From: Oscillospiraceae bacterium
Lineage (GTDB): Bacteria; Bacillota; Clostridia; Oscillospirales; Oscillospiraceae
DNA length: 32,593 nt
Direction: 5' to 3'
Assembly: GCA_015068425.1 (NCBI GenBank)
Contig: SVKK01000017.1
Span: 8,288 to 40,880 of the forward strand
Part shown: positions 23,641 through 32,114 of the stretch, piece by piece
Numbering within the stretch: the first letter of the stretch is position 1
How the letters are laid out: each line of letters starts with the position of its first letter
Notes under the pieces: generated by a model
What the model saw: only the letters and a program-made list of their open reading frames with translations
Told to the model about the DNA's origin: nothing
The model's database searches: none
Program-made: the position numbers and the translations under genes

Positions 23641-25623
23641 TTATGCAATCTCTATAGCAGCCATGTAGCCGCCGCGGGTTGCCTGGTCAACCTTGCCCGG
23701 AGCGATAGCATCGCCGATAACCGCCACGGGAATATCGCCGGCGGCAGCCTTGAGAGCCTCTACGCTGCGGGACTTCATGCCGAGAGCGTGGAGCACGGTG
23801 TCTGCCTCAAGAGTTTTCTCGCTTCCGTCAGGAAGGAGAACCTTAACGAAGTTCTCGCCGATTTCAAGGCAGCGGGTGTTTTCAAGGAGAGTCATATTCT
23901 CTTTTGCCATCTCGCGGGCAAGAGCCTCGCGATACATGCCGTAGGACTCATTTGCAACTCTGGGCAGCATTTCAACAACGGTCACCTCATGGCCGCTCTT
24001 TGCAAGGAAGAGACCCTGCTCAGCACCGATGAGACCGCCGCCAACCATAACGACCTTCTTGCCGGGAACTACATTACCCTTATAAGCTTCAAGAGACTGA
24101 TATGCCTTCTCGATTCCGGGAATGGGAGGGCAGGCAGGTACAGCACCGGTGGCAATAATGATATGCTCGGGTGCGATGGACTTGATAATTGCCTCGTCCA
24201 CCTCGGTATTAAGCATAACTTCTATATCTCTGCGCTCAACCTCGCGGATGAGAAGATTTTTGAAGTTTCTCAGGTCGGGCTTATCGGTGTCCACATCGGT
24301 GAAGAAGAGCATACCGCCAAGGAAGCTTTCCTTCTCGGCGAGAATGACCTTGTGGCCTCTGTCGGCAGCTCTTATTGCGGCTTCCATACCTGCGGGGCCG
24401 CCGCCGATGATAAGAACACGCTTATACTCTTTGGCTTCGGGCAGCTCATAATGGTCGAAGGGCAGGTTTGCCAGAGGATTGATGGTGCATGCGCCCACAA
24501 TCTTTGCCAGCTCGTTGCTGGTGAAGGGCAGATCGGTATAGCCCTCCTCGGGGGAGCCGGGGAAGCACTTGAAGCAGCGCAGGCAGCGGCGGATGGTGTC
24601 CTCCTCCCCTCTCATTGCCTTATTGGCAAGATCGGGGTCTGCAAGGCTCTGGCGGCCGAGAACAATATAATCGGCTTCGCCATTGGCTATGATCTCTTCC
24701 ATCTGGTCGGGGTCATTTATGCCGCCCACAACGCCAACGGGCAGAGAAGTATACTGCTTGATGATTTTGGACATTCCCCTGTTGCAGCCGTGGGGCACAA
24801 ACATAGAGGAGAACTGGTGGGTGGCAATGGCATCATAATAAATGCCGGCGCTGACCTGAATAAGGTCAACAATGCCCTCAAGCATATGGCAGAACATGCC
24901 GGTCTCCTCGGGAGTTACGCCGCCCTCATAGCCGTCATCACCCGTGATACGCAGCTCAATGATGAAGTCGGGGCCCATGGCCTCACGCATCTTCTTAAGT
25001 ATCATAATGGGGAATCTGGCGCGGTTTTCAAGGCTTCCGCCATAAGCGTCGGTACGCTTATTATAGGTGGGGCTGAGGAACTGGGTAAAGAGGAAGCCGT
25101 GTCCACCATGGATAATGGTTCCGTCATAGCCTGCGGCCTTGAGGAACTTGCAGCCTATTACGAAGTCGTTGGCAATGCGCTCCATATCGTCCTCGTTCAT
25201 AGCCCGGACATGAACACCGTTGGGACGAACCTCGTCATTGGGTCCTATAGCCTCTTCATTGGGTCCAAAGGGCATTTTCTCCGCACCGGGGTGGCTCAGC
25301 TCGCAGATTGCTATTGCGCCGTGCTTATGGATGCGGCGGGCATATTCGCCCACTCTGTCCACAGCGTAACCCTCAGTCTGAGTGAAGTCCACGGGAGGCA
25401 GGGGGATGCGGACAGCGTCCACAAAGTTTACATCAATTTCGCCGACGGCTACGCAGGCATCGCCGCCACGGGCAATACTCTCCAGCTTGCGGAAGGATTT
25501 GTCTGCGGCATCGGGGTCGAGAGCGATGAGACCGAAGGCCATAGGGGCGCTCTCTATTCTGTTTTTGAAGGTATACTTATTGTTGATCTTCAGAGGGCTG
25601 AAAAGATTAGGATATTTGCACAT
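23641..25623 (-). CDS. Old Yellow Enzyme-type NADH:flavin oxidoreductase (2,4-dienoyl-CoA reductase/enoate reductase architecture)
   Basis: 660 aa in three parts. Residues 1-345 are an FMN TIM barrel (ELSHPGAEK; HGFLFTQFLSP; YGGSLENRARF). A 4Fe-4S site follows with Cys347, Cys350, Cys353 and Cys379, where the last gap of 25 residues is longer than usual. The C-terminal half has two dinucleotide folds (GGGPAG at 407-412, GGGLIG at 528-533) for FAD and NAD(P)H. Members reduce activated C=C bonds, including enoates, dienoyl-CoA, and in gut anaerobes flavones and flavanones or benzyl ethers of plant phenols. Together with the phloroglucinol operon this makes a flavonoid C-ring or enone reductase role attractive, though unproven. 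It sits between the AsrB-like and URO-D-like genes, with RBS AAGGAG. Confidence 0.92.
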   Translation of the reverse strand: MCKYPNLFSPLKINNKYTFKNRIESAPMAFGLIALDPDAADKSFRKLESIARGGDACVAVGEIDVNFVDAVRIPLPPVDFTQTEGYAVDRVGEYARRIHKHGAIAICELSHPGAEKMPFGPNEEAIGPNDEVRPNGVHVRAMNEDDMERIANDFVIGCKFLKAAGYDGTIIHGGHGFLFTQFLSPTYNKRTDAYGGSLENRARFPIMILKKMREAMGPDFIIELRITGDDGYEGGVTPEETGMFCHMLEGIVDLIQVSAGIYYDAIATHQFSSMFVPHGCNRGMSKIIKQYTSLPVGVVGGINDPDQMEEIIANGEADYIVLGRQSLADPDLANKAMRGEEDTIRRCLRCFKCFPGSPEEGYTDLPFTSNELAKIVGACTINPLANLPFDHYELPEAKEYKRVLIIGGGPAGMEAAIRAADRGHKVILAEKESFLGGMLFFTDVDTDKPDLRNFKNLLIREVERRDIEVMLNTEVDEAIIKSIAPEHIIIATGAVPACPPIPGIEKAYQSLEAYKGNVVPGKKVVMVGGGLIGAEQGLFLAKSGHEVTVVEMLPRVANESYGMYREALAREMAKENMTLLENTRCLEIGENFVKVLLPDGSEKTLEADTVLHALGMKSRSVEALKAAAGDIPVAVIGDAIAPGKVDQATRGGYMAAIEIA

Positions 25624-25653
25624 GGTGTCATTCTCCTTCTCAAAATTTATTTA

Positions 25654-26442
25654 TCAGTCAAAAAGTTCCTTTGCCTTTGTATAGTTAAAAACAGGACCTT
25701 CAAGGCATACATAAGTTTCGTTTATCTTGCAGTGTCCGCATTTTCCCACAGCGCAGGACATCTTCCGCTCAAAGGATACCCAGATTTTTTCTTCCGCCGC
25801 TCCCCATTTAAGGCATTCAAGGGCGGCAAAATGCATCATCGCGGGAGGGCCTACTATGACAACATTATAGTCATCGAAATCCGCAAAGGGTATCTTGCCG
25901 ATATGGGCGGTTACCATTCCCGTCTCAAAGCCGGGTGCGGAGGAATTATCGAGAGTTTTTACCGTGTTGAAGCTTTCGGCATATTTCTCAAGATCCTCGG
26001 TGAACAAAACGGAGTTTATATCCTTGAAGCCGGCAATGAGATACACATTTTCGATCTCCGCTCTGTTTTCAAGGAAATAGTTGAGGGTTGTTTTCACGGG
26101 AGCCATACCCGTTCCGCCGCAGATTACAACAAGGTTTTTGCCCTTGAAATCCTCCACGGGGAAAGCCTTGCCGTAAGGACCGCGCATAAAAAGATTATCG
26201 CCTTCTTCAAGACCGAAGATGCCGTTGGTGAGACGGCCTATCTTGCGGATGGTGAACTCCACATAGCCCTCCCCTTTTCCGCTTACGGAAATAGGCGCTT
26301 CACCTATTTTGGGAATGGAAAGCTGGAAAAACTGTCCGTGGTCGGTTTCGCCGTCATACTCAACGCGGAAGGTATATTCCGCATTGGTTTCCTTCAAAAC
26401 CCTCAGAATTTTATGAGGTGTGGGCAGCATTATGTTTTTCAT
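25654..26442 (-). CDS. AsrB-like FAD/NAD(P)H reductase subunit with 2Fe-2S site
   Basis: 262 aa. The FAD domain carries GQFFQLSIPKIGEAPISVS (residues 36-54), the NAD domain VVICGGTGMAPVKT (105-118), and the C-terminal 2Fe-2S site is Cys230, Cys235, Cys238 and Cys246 (C-x4-C-x2-C-x7-C). This is the layout of anaerobic sulfite reductase subunit B and of PyrK and hydrogenase gamma subunits, which pass electrons from NAD(P)H to Fe-S partners. The AsrA-like partner is encoded 17 nt upstream, as a fusion. The siroheme subunit AsrC is absent from the window, so sulfite is not the obvious acceptor. Electron delivery to the molybdoenzyme of the same operon is the better reading. Confidence 0.93.
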   Translation of the reverse strand: MKNIMLPTPHKILRVLKETNAEYTFRVEYDGETDHGQFFQLSIPKIGEAPISVSGKGEGYVEFTIRKIGRLTNGIFGLEEGDNLFMRGPYGKAFPVEDFKGKNLVVICGGTGMAPVKTTLNYFLENRAEIENVYLIAGFKDINSVLFTEDLEKYAESFNTVKTLDNSSAPGFETGMVTAHIGKIPFADFDDYNVVIVGPPAMMHFAALECLKWGAAEEKIWVSFERKMSCAVGKCGHCKINETYVCLEGPVFNYTKAKELFD

Positions 26443-26459
26443 TATATGTCACTCCCCTC

Positions 26460-28091
26460 TTACTTTTCAAGCGCCTCAGCGAAGCTGTTTATTGTGTCGA
26501 GAAAATCAATGCCCTTTGGGCAGCGGTCTATGCATCTGCCGCAGCCAACGCACATATGCTCTCCGCCAAAGCGACGGCAATAGTCATATATTTTGTGGAG
26601 AGTCTTAAAACGCATATTGGCGCCCTGAGTTTTTCTTGCCATTCCGCCGCCTGCTGTCTGTGTGAAATCACGGAGCATGCAGCTTGACCAAACTCTTCTC
26701 CGCTCCCCTTCCATGCTTGTTTCGTCATAGATAACATCCACGGTGTCGAAGCAGGAGCAGCCGGGGCAGACAGTGGAGCAGCCGCCGCAGGCTATGCACT
26801 CATCGTCATATTTATTCCAGAACTCCATCTTGCAGATTTCCCCAAGCTTATCCCGCTCTATTGCGGGAATATTAGCCTTTCGAGGATTTTCCTTAACAAA
26901 TTCAGGAGCGAACTCTATGGGAACTTCGTCAAGGAAATAGGGCAGAAGCTCCTCGTCGCAAATCTCCATAAGGGCGCAGATATCGTCAATGCGCATCGCG
27001 GCGCTGTAGCCGGTGGCTTTGTTGGTTCCCATGGAAGCGCAGAAGCAGTTTTCAAAGCTCTCTCTGCATTCCAGAAGGATGAACTTCACCTTTTCCCTCA
27101 TTCTGCCGTAGAAAAGGTCTGCTTCGCCGTTATTGAGGAATATATTGTCGAGGCGTCTAAAGGCATTGATATCGCAGGCGCGGCAGATTATGATGATACC
27201 CTTGTCGTCGTCTTTTTCCTGCACAGTGCAATCCTGAGCATCGAAGCGGAAAAGGGTCTGGGAGACGGGATAAATGCATTCCTTGGGAGAGAAATTGGAC
27301 TTTTCCTTATAAACTATATCGGTAAGCTCCTTAATCTCGCCGTAGCGGATAAGATCCTTGCCTTTGGGTCCTCTCTTGGTAAAGCGCATGGGTGCATAGA
27401 CATGGTAGTTCTCCCTGAGCTTTGCGAGGATATTGCTCATTCTCTCATTTCTCACAGAGAAGCTGCGGGATACTTCCAAATCTCCCTTTTCAACCGCTGC
27501 AAGAAGCTGTGCGTCAAGCGCAATAAAGCCCTCGGTGATGCGGCCTATGGCCTTATAGAAGCTGCACCGTGCATACTTATCTATATCTGCGGCAAAGCTG
27601 CCCACCCAGTTTGAAAGATGCTTTTCTAAAAAGCTCTTCTGTGCGGCGTATTCACCCTTCTCCGCCAGATAAGCCATAAATTCAAGCTCAAGGGCAAGAT
27701 GATCCTCCATAAGGTCATCATATCCGTCCGCCTTAGCCATTCCGAAGCGGGCATACTCGGCGCATACCTCTTCCCAGCTCTCCTGCATATAGATTTTTGC
27801 GGGGCTGGCATAAACGGATTCGCAGGGAATTGCGGCTGCGCCGTCGGCGCTGCCTGCTGCTAAAAACACTCTTGCGTAGTCCACAGCCAGCTCCTCGATA
27901 GCATTTTCGCCGCAGGAATCCAGATAGCTGCGCAGCATGGCGTAGCCCTCTCCCAGCTTGCCTTCGGCGGCGGGGAAACTCATATTTTTCATAGCGGAGA
28001 GAGTTTTTCCGTCTATCTCCACCTTGTAGCAACGGGAGAGAAAACGGTATATCTCCGCCCTCCTACGGGCGTTTTCCTTGCTTATCATCAT
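26460..28091 (-). CDS. TorD-like chaperone fused to AsrA-like Fe-S protein
   Basis: 543 aa with two units not normally joined. Residues 1-200 look like the TorD/DmsD/NarJ family of molybdoenzyme maturation chaperones: helical, with ESVYASP at 91-97 and EDHLALELEFM at 129-139. Residues 205-543 look like anaerobic sulfite reductase subunit A: YPVSQTLFRF, ICRACDINAFRRLD, ECRESFENCFC, then two 4Fe-4S motifs (Cys432/435/438/442 and Cys514/517/520/524). No frameshift or internal start is evident, so it is a true fusion. The TorD half probably attends the molybdopterin subunit of this operon and the AsrA half takes electrons from the AsrB-like protein. The ATG overlaps the previous stop (ATGA) and the cytoplasmic location is clear. 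Confidence 0.88.
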   Translation of the reverse strand: MMISKENARRRAEIYRFLSRCYKVEIDGKTLSAMKNMSFPAAEGKLGEGYAMLRSYLDSCGENAIEELAVDYARVFLAAGSADGAAAIPCESVYASPAKIYMQESWEEVCAEYARFGMAKADGYDDLMEDHLALELEFMAYLAEKGEYAAQKSFLEKHLSNWVGSFAADIDKYARCSFYKAIGRITEGFIALDAQLLAAVEKGDLEVSRSFSVRNERMSNILAKLRENYHVYAPMRFTKRGPKGKDLIRYGEIKELTDIVYKEKSNFSPKECIYPVSQTLFRFDAQDCTVQEKDDDKGIIIICRACDINAFRRLDNIFLNNGEADLFYGRMREKVKFILLECRESFENCFCASMGTNKATGYSAAMRIDDICALMEICDEELLPYFLDEVPIEFAPEFVKENPRKANIPAIERDKLGEICKMEFWNKYDDECIACGGCSTVCPGCSCFDTVDVIYDETSMEGERRRVWSSCMLRDFTQTAGGGMARKTQGANMRFKTLHKIYDYCRRFGGEHMCVGCGRCIDRCPKGIDFLDTINSFAEALEK

Positions 28092-28717
28092 ATCTTGCGT
28101 CCTCCCTTCTTAAAGGCACTGTGCTCAATGCAGTCCTGAGGCAAAACATCCTTCCACTGAGCGTGGCGGAGAATATATTTCACGGTAGGGCCGTTACCCT
28201 CATCACGGAGAGTGTGGATATGCTCCGCAGCCGTTGCCGCCAGAAGCTTCGCCACATCGCTTTCGGGGTCGTTCAAATCTCCGAAATGAAGCGCGCTTCC
28301 GGAGCAGTTGCGCACGCAGGCGGGCTCTTCGCCCTTTGCCCGGAGAGAAGCGCAAAGATCACATTTATCGGCAACGCGAAGCTCCTTGTTGGAGTTTATG
28401 CAATCATAGGGGCAGGCTCTTTTGCAGCTTCCACAGCCCATGCAGATGCTGCGGTCAATTTTGATAACGCCGTCGCTCTCATCCTTGTAGCAAGCACCCG
28501 TGGGGCATACATTAACGCAGGAGGGCTCTGCGCACTGCTGGCAAACCGCGGTCATAAAGTACATTTCCAGATTGGGGAAAACGCCGCTGGGGCCAATGGT
28601 GCAAACCTTGTTGCGTCCCTGACCGAGAGCCACAGTGTTCTGCAGCTTGCAGGCCACCTGGCAGCCCTTGCAGCCTATGCAGCGGTCGCAGTCTATTACA
28701 AATGTATACTGTTTCAT
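28088..28717 (-). CDS. DmsB/NrfC-like ferredoxin subunit with four 4Fe-4S motifs
   Basis: 209 aa. Four cysteine groups occur in order: CDRCIGCKGCQVACK (about residues 10-24), CQQCAEPSCVNVCPTGAC, CMGCGSCKRACPYDC, and CDLCASLRAKGEEPACVRNC. This is the standard four-cluster electron-transfer subunit of the DMSO reductase family. Its start overlaps the molybdopterin subunit stop (ATGA) and its stop overlaps the TorD-AsrA start, so the three are translationally coupled. No membrane anchor subunit (DmsC/NrfD) is encoded nearby and no Tat signal is seen, so it should pass electrons in the cytoplasm between the AsrA-like domain and the molybdenum subunit. Confidence 0.95.
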   Translation of the reverse strand: MKQYTFVIDCDRCIGCKGCQVACKLQNTVALGQGRNKVCTIGPSGVFPNLEMYFMTAVCQQCAEPSCVNVCPTGACYKDESDGVIKIDRSICMGCGSCKRACPYDCINSNKELRVADKCDLCASLRAKGEEPACVRNCSGSALHFGDLNDPESDVAKLLAATAAEHIHTLRDEGNGPTVKYILRHAQWKDVLPQDCIEHSAFKKGGRKI

Positions 28718-31353
28718 ACGTGCACCTCCTCGGTGGCTTTGCTGGGCACAGGCAGCCAGGCTCTGAAATCCTGAGGATCAAGCCATACGCCCTCGGGTGC
28801 GCCCTCTGCCTTATACACCTTCACCTGAAATGCGCGGAGGGTATAGGTACCCACTTCGGGGTTATAGGGGGCGCTGACCTTTGTCAGCAGGTTTACATTC
28901 ATTTCTTTCCAGCCGTGGGTCTCGGTGTTGAGAGTTTCGGGAGTCCAGAATCTCTCCATATAAACGGTTCCCGGCTTGATTCCCTCGGTGACCTTTGCAA
29001 GTCCCCGGGTTCTGCCGCGGCGTGACTCAAGCCAGACCCAGTCTCCGTCCTCTACGGCGTATTTTTCCGCATCCAGCGGGTTTATCCACATTTCGGGAGC
29101 GGGATACATCTCTCGCAGCCAGGGAATGTTGCGGAGAGTGTTGTGGTGGAAGTAGGGTATGCGTCCGCCCGTATATGTAAGGGGATATTCGCTGTCATTG
29201 AGGGGGCTTTCCACCGGCTCCATGTAGTAAGGCAGAGGTGAGTAGTCCTCGTCGGCAGGCTCAAGGTCAATGGGCATAAAGGGTCTGCCTGTGCGTCCAA
29301 GAGTTATCATGCTTTCCAGATAAATCTCACATTTCTTGCTGGGTGTGGGGAAGCCCACAGGCTTATAGCCGTTCTTGGGGTCGGGCTGCTTATATACATA
29401 GTAGCTGCGCCACTGATCCTTGGGCAGATACTCAATGGGGGCTTTGGCGCAAAATTCCTTCCAGCTCATGCCAAGGCGCTCCACCCAGTGGCTGAGGAAT
29501 TCGTCCATGCTGTTCCAGTAGGGCAAATCGTGACCCATATACTCGGCATCAAAGGCCTTCTGCATAGCTTCGTGACCTTTTTCGGCGCAGCGCTTTGCCA
29601 GCATAGACCAGAACATAGTCTCGTCCACGGTCTCCCAGAGATGGGTCACCGCCTGGCGGGCAACCAGGGTGTTGCAGGTTTCAACCAGCATATCCGTCTC
29701 CAGCCATTCTTCCGCGGGAATGAGGATATCCGCATAGGCGGAGAAGGAAGTGGGATACATATAGACATGGACGATGAAGTCCAGCTTGTGGATAGCTTCT
29801 TCCCACTTCTTGCTTTCTGCCGTAGCGGCAAGCTTATTGCCGGATCGGTCTATCCACATTTTCAGGGGATAGGGCTTTTCGGTGAGAATTGCGTCCAGTA
29901 TTTTTCCGGGAGAGCCTGCCCACCAGATACCCAGACCTTTGTGCTCCTTTCCGCCAAGGCGCTTGCGGAGCTGCTCCGCGGGAAGGCGTCCAAGGGCTGC
30001 GGGCACGGGATAGTTGGGCATATCAAAGCATCCGCTTGTACGGAAGCGCTGCATAAGCGCGCCGGGGCGCTCAACATTGCCCATAAGAAGGTCAATGGTG
30101 GCTGCCCCCATGGCGGCTTGAACGGAGTTGGGGTTCTGGTCGGTGGCAACTCCTATGGAAAGTCCGCTGGGGATGTTGTCGGTGAATACGCGGATTGCCG
30201 CCTCTATCCTGTCGGGCTCAAGTCCGCAAATCTCCCCGGCCTTCTCCAGAGTATACTCCTCGCAGCTTTCCCAAAGAAGGCGGAAACCGGTTTTGCAAAG
30301 CTTTCCGTCCACGGTGAACTCACCGTCAAGAGCAACATCAAGCTCATCGTTCCAGGGATACTCAAGAGGCTTTGCGCTTTGGGTTTTCTTATCCCAAACC
30401 ATATATGTATCCTCGCTGCCGGCGCGAAGCATCATTTTGCTCTCGGTGTCAACAAGGTAAGGCAGGTTGGTCCACTTCATAACAAACTCGCTGTCATAGA
30501 GCTTGTTTTCAAGAATATAGCGAATCCAGCTCAGCTGCAGAGCAACATCAGTGCCGGGACGAACAGGAAGCCATACATCAGCTTTTGCCGCGTCGGGAGT
30601 GAAACGTGGGTCGACAACAACGGTTTTTACGCCCTTTGCGCGAAGGTCAACCACCATTCCACCGCCGGATGCAGGGCAGGAATAAGAGGGATCCGTGCCC
30701 CAGAGAACGAGGGCTTTGATGGGAGTATCATCAGGAAAATAGAGCTCGAGAGCGTTGGAGTCGGCTATGCTGGGGTCCATTCCGCCGTACATCATTGTGT
30801 ATGCCAGCACGCGGGGCAGATAGCACTGGGCGCAACCGGGCTCGAACCAGTTGGGAGTACCGAATATATTGCAGAATCTTGCTATAGACCAAATCTCGGG
30901 GTTGCCGCCGCCACCGGTGGAGCAGAATACGGCCTCGGCACCGTATTTCTCCCGGGTCTCCATCAGCTTGTCGGCAATGGTGTCCAGAGCCTCGTCCCAG
31001 GAAATACGCTTCCACTGTCCGCTGCCTCTCTCCCCTACTCGCTTCATGGGGTATTTGTTACGGTTGGGATGGTATAGAGCCTGAATTCCGGAAAGCCCCT
31101 TGGCGCAAAGGCGGCCTTTGCTCATAGGATCCTGAGGGTTGCCGCGAAGACCGATAACCCTTCCGTTCTTCACAGTTGCGATTGCGCCGCAGTTTGCTAT
31201 GCAGGCACGGCAGGCAGTTTTTATTTCCTTCACGCCCTCTTCGGCACATTTTGCGCAAGGGCTTTCGCAAAGGAGCTTTTCTTCGCCCGCCGAGTCAATT
31301 CCGCCTATTTCGATGGCGCTCAAATAATCCTTAAGCACAAAATTTTCTTTCAT
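28714..31353 (-). CDS. Molybdopterin oxidoreductase catalytic subunit (DMSO reductase family), substrate unknown
   Basis: 879 aa. The proximal 4Fe-4S site is Cys48, Cys51, Cys55 and Cys83 (CRACIANC..GRLCAKG), preceded by extra cysteines at 29, 33 and 36. The molybdopterin domains show SWDEALDTIADKL and LWGTDPSYSCPASGGGM, then VVDPRFTPDAAKADVWLPVRPGTD is split by the family's usual loop. GTPNWFEPGCAQCYLPR (residues 165-181) holds cysteines 174 and 177, either of which could be the metal ligand. No Tat signal: cytoplasmic. The size matches pyrogallol-phloroglucinol transhydroxylase and gut catechol dehydroxylases. The former lacks an Fe-S site in this subunit, so a dehydroxylase-like or other reductase role fits better. 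The gene overlaps the Fe-S subunit by 4 nt and follows GntR by 9 nt. Confidence 0.93.
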   Translation of the reverse strand: MKENFVLKDYLSAIEIGGIDSAGEEKLLCESPCAKCAEEGVKEIKTACRACIANCGAIATVKNGRVIGLRGNPQDPMSKGRLCAKGLSGIQALYHPNRNKYPMKRVGERGSGQWKRISWDEALDTIADKLMETREKYGAEAVFCSTGGGGNPEIWSIARFCNIFGTPNWFEPGCAQCYLPRVLAYTMMYGGMDPSIADSNALELYFPDDTPIKALVLWGTDPSYSCPASGGGMVVDLRAKGVKTVVVDPRFTPDAAKADVWLPVRPGTDVALQLSWIRYILENKLYDSEFVMKWTNLPYLVDTESKMMLRAGSEDTYMVWDKKTQSAKPLEYPWNDELDVALDGEFTVDGKLCKTGFRLLWESCEEYTLEKAGEICGLEPDRIEAAIRVFTDNIPSGLSIGVATDQNPNSVQAAMGAATIDLLMGNVERPGALMQRFRTSGCFDMPNYPVPAALGRLPAEQLRKRLGGKEHKGLGIWWAGSPGKILDAILTEKPYPLKMWIDRSGNKLAATAESKKWEEAIHKLDFIVHVYMYPTSFSAYADILIPAEEWLETDMLVETCNTLVARQAVTHLWETVDETMFWSMLAKRCAEKGHEAMQKAFDAEYMGHDLPYWNSMDEFLSHWVERLGMSWKEFCAKAPIEYLPKDQWRSYYVYKQPDPKNGYKPVGFPTPSKKCEIYLESMITLGRTGRPFMPIDLEPADEDYSPLPYYMEPVESPLNDSEYPLTYTGGRIPYFHHNTLRNIPWLREMYPAPEMWINPLDAEKYAVEDGDWVWLESRRGRTRGLAKVTEGIKPGTVYMERFWTPETLNTETHGWKEMNVNLLTKVSAPYNPEVGTYTLRAFQVKVYKAEGAPEGVWLDPQDFRAWLPVPSKATEEVHV

Positions 31354-31362
31354 ACTCTCCTC

Positions 31363-32091
31363 CTAGTTCTCATTCTCTGCGCTCACAGTTCCAATCCGTA
31401 TGGACTCGATATGGCGCATCATTATGTCTTGGGCAAGAATCTCATCTCTCGCCTCTATGGCTTCCGCCAAAGACTTGTGGTACTCCAGCGACTCATAGTA
31501 TTTCTCCGGGTGTCGTCCATAAGCCTTTTCGTAGAGGCCCATGTCCGTACCGGCTGCATGCATGATGTTCACAAACTGAATATAAAACCTGTTATGGGAT
31601 GCCGCTGCCACGCGAAGGTGGAACAAATCGTCAAGCTCCAGCATCTCAGCAAGCAGCTTATCTCCCGCAATATAGGCAGGCACTGCCGCCTCCATCAGTT
31701 CAATCGCTTCCAGTATTGCTGATATATCCTCAGACACCGCGTTGCGGGCGGCAAGTCTGGCGCTTGTTCCCTCCACCATTCCTCGGGTCTCAAAAAGGTC
31801 ATCCACAAGGCTTCGGTCAAGGGCTGTGTTCGTGCGCAGTATCTGTCCCAAAACCTGAAGGTTGGACTCGGCAATGTAGTTGCCCTCGCCGTGGCGTTTC
31901 TCCACGATCCCCATAAGGGCAAGGGCGCTGATCGCCTCCCTGAGGGGCACACGGGAAATGCCAAGCTGTTCAGCGAACTCCCGCTCTCCGGGAAGTCGGT
32001 CTCCCTGCTTCAGCTCTCCCCTCTCGATAAGGTCAAGAATGTGGTCAGCCACCTGTCGGCTGACGCTTGTTTTTTGTATCATGTTCGGCAT
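31363..32091 (-). CDS. GntR-family regulator, FCD (FadR-like) subfamily, controls operon C
   Basis: 242 aa from the ATG at 32091, chosen because GGAGG lies 5-8 nt before it. The frame extends 12 nt further to a GTG that overlaps this site. The N-terminal winged helix carries RLPGEREFAEQLGISRVPLR (residues about 32-51) and MGIVEKRHGEGNYI. The C-terminal FCD domain has helical metal/effector-binding residues: Asp and His in DDLFHLRVA, His in EYHKSL and His in MRHIES. It heads the operon for the molybdoenzyme and overlaps a palindromic operator on its own promoter, so autorepression relieved by an organic acid ligand is likely. Its ligand may be the molybdoenzyme's substrate. Confidence 0.94.
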   Translation of the reverse strand: MPNMIQKTSVSRQVADHILDLIERGELKQGDRLPGEREFAEQLGISRVPLREAISALALMGIVEKRHGEGNYIAESNLQVLGQILRTNTALDRSLVDDLFETRGMVEGTSARLAARNAVSEDISAILEAIELMEAAVPAYIAGDKLLAEMLELDDLFHLRVAAASHNRFYIQFVNIMHAAGTDMGLYEKAYGRHPEKYYESLEYHKSLAEAIEARDEILAQDIMMRHIESIRIGTVSAENEN

Positions 32092-32114
32092 AAGCACCTC
32101 CACAGAAGTGTTGC

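Noticed and set aside
23788-26583. A 931-codon plus-strand frame across the OYE and AsrB genes
   Set aside because: It crosses the gap and both minus-strand genes, which have full motifs. The antisense product is low-complexity and family-free.
25654-28091. Anaerobic sulfite reductase AsrABC
   Set aside because: AsrA- and AsrB-like parts are present, but the siroheme subunit AsrC is missing and the AsrA part is fused to a TorD-like domain next to a molybdoenzyme.
28714-31353. Pyrogallol-phloroglucinol transhydroxylase large subunit
   Set aside because: Length fits (about 875 aa), but the characterised large subunit has no Fe-S cluster, while this protein has an intact C-x2-C-x3-C-x27-C site. 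The AsrA/AsrB partners also imply net reduction.
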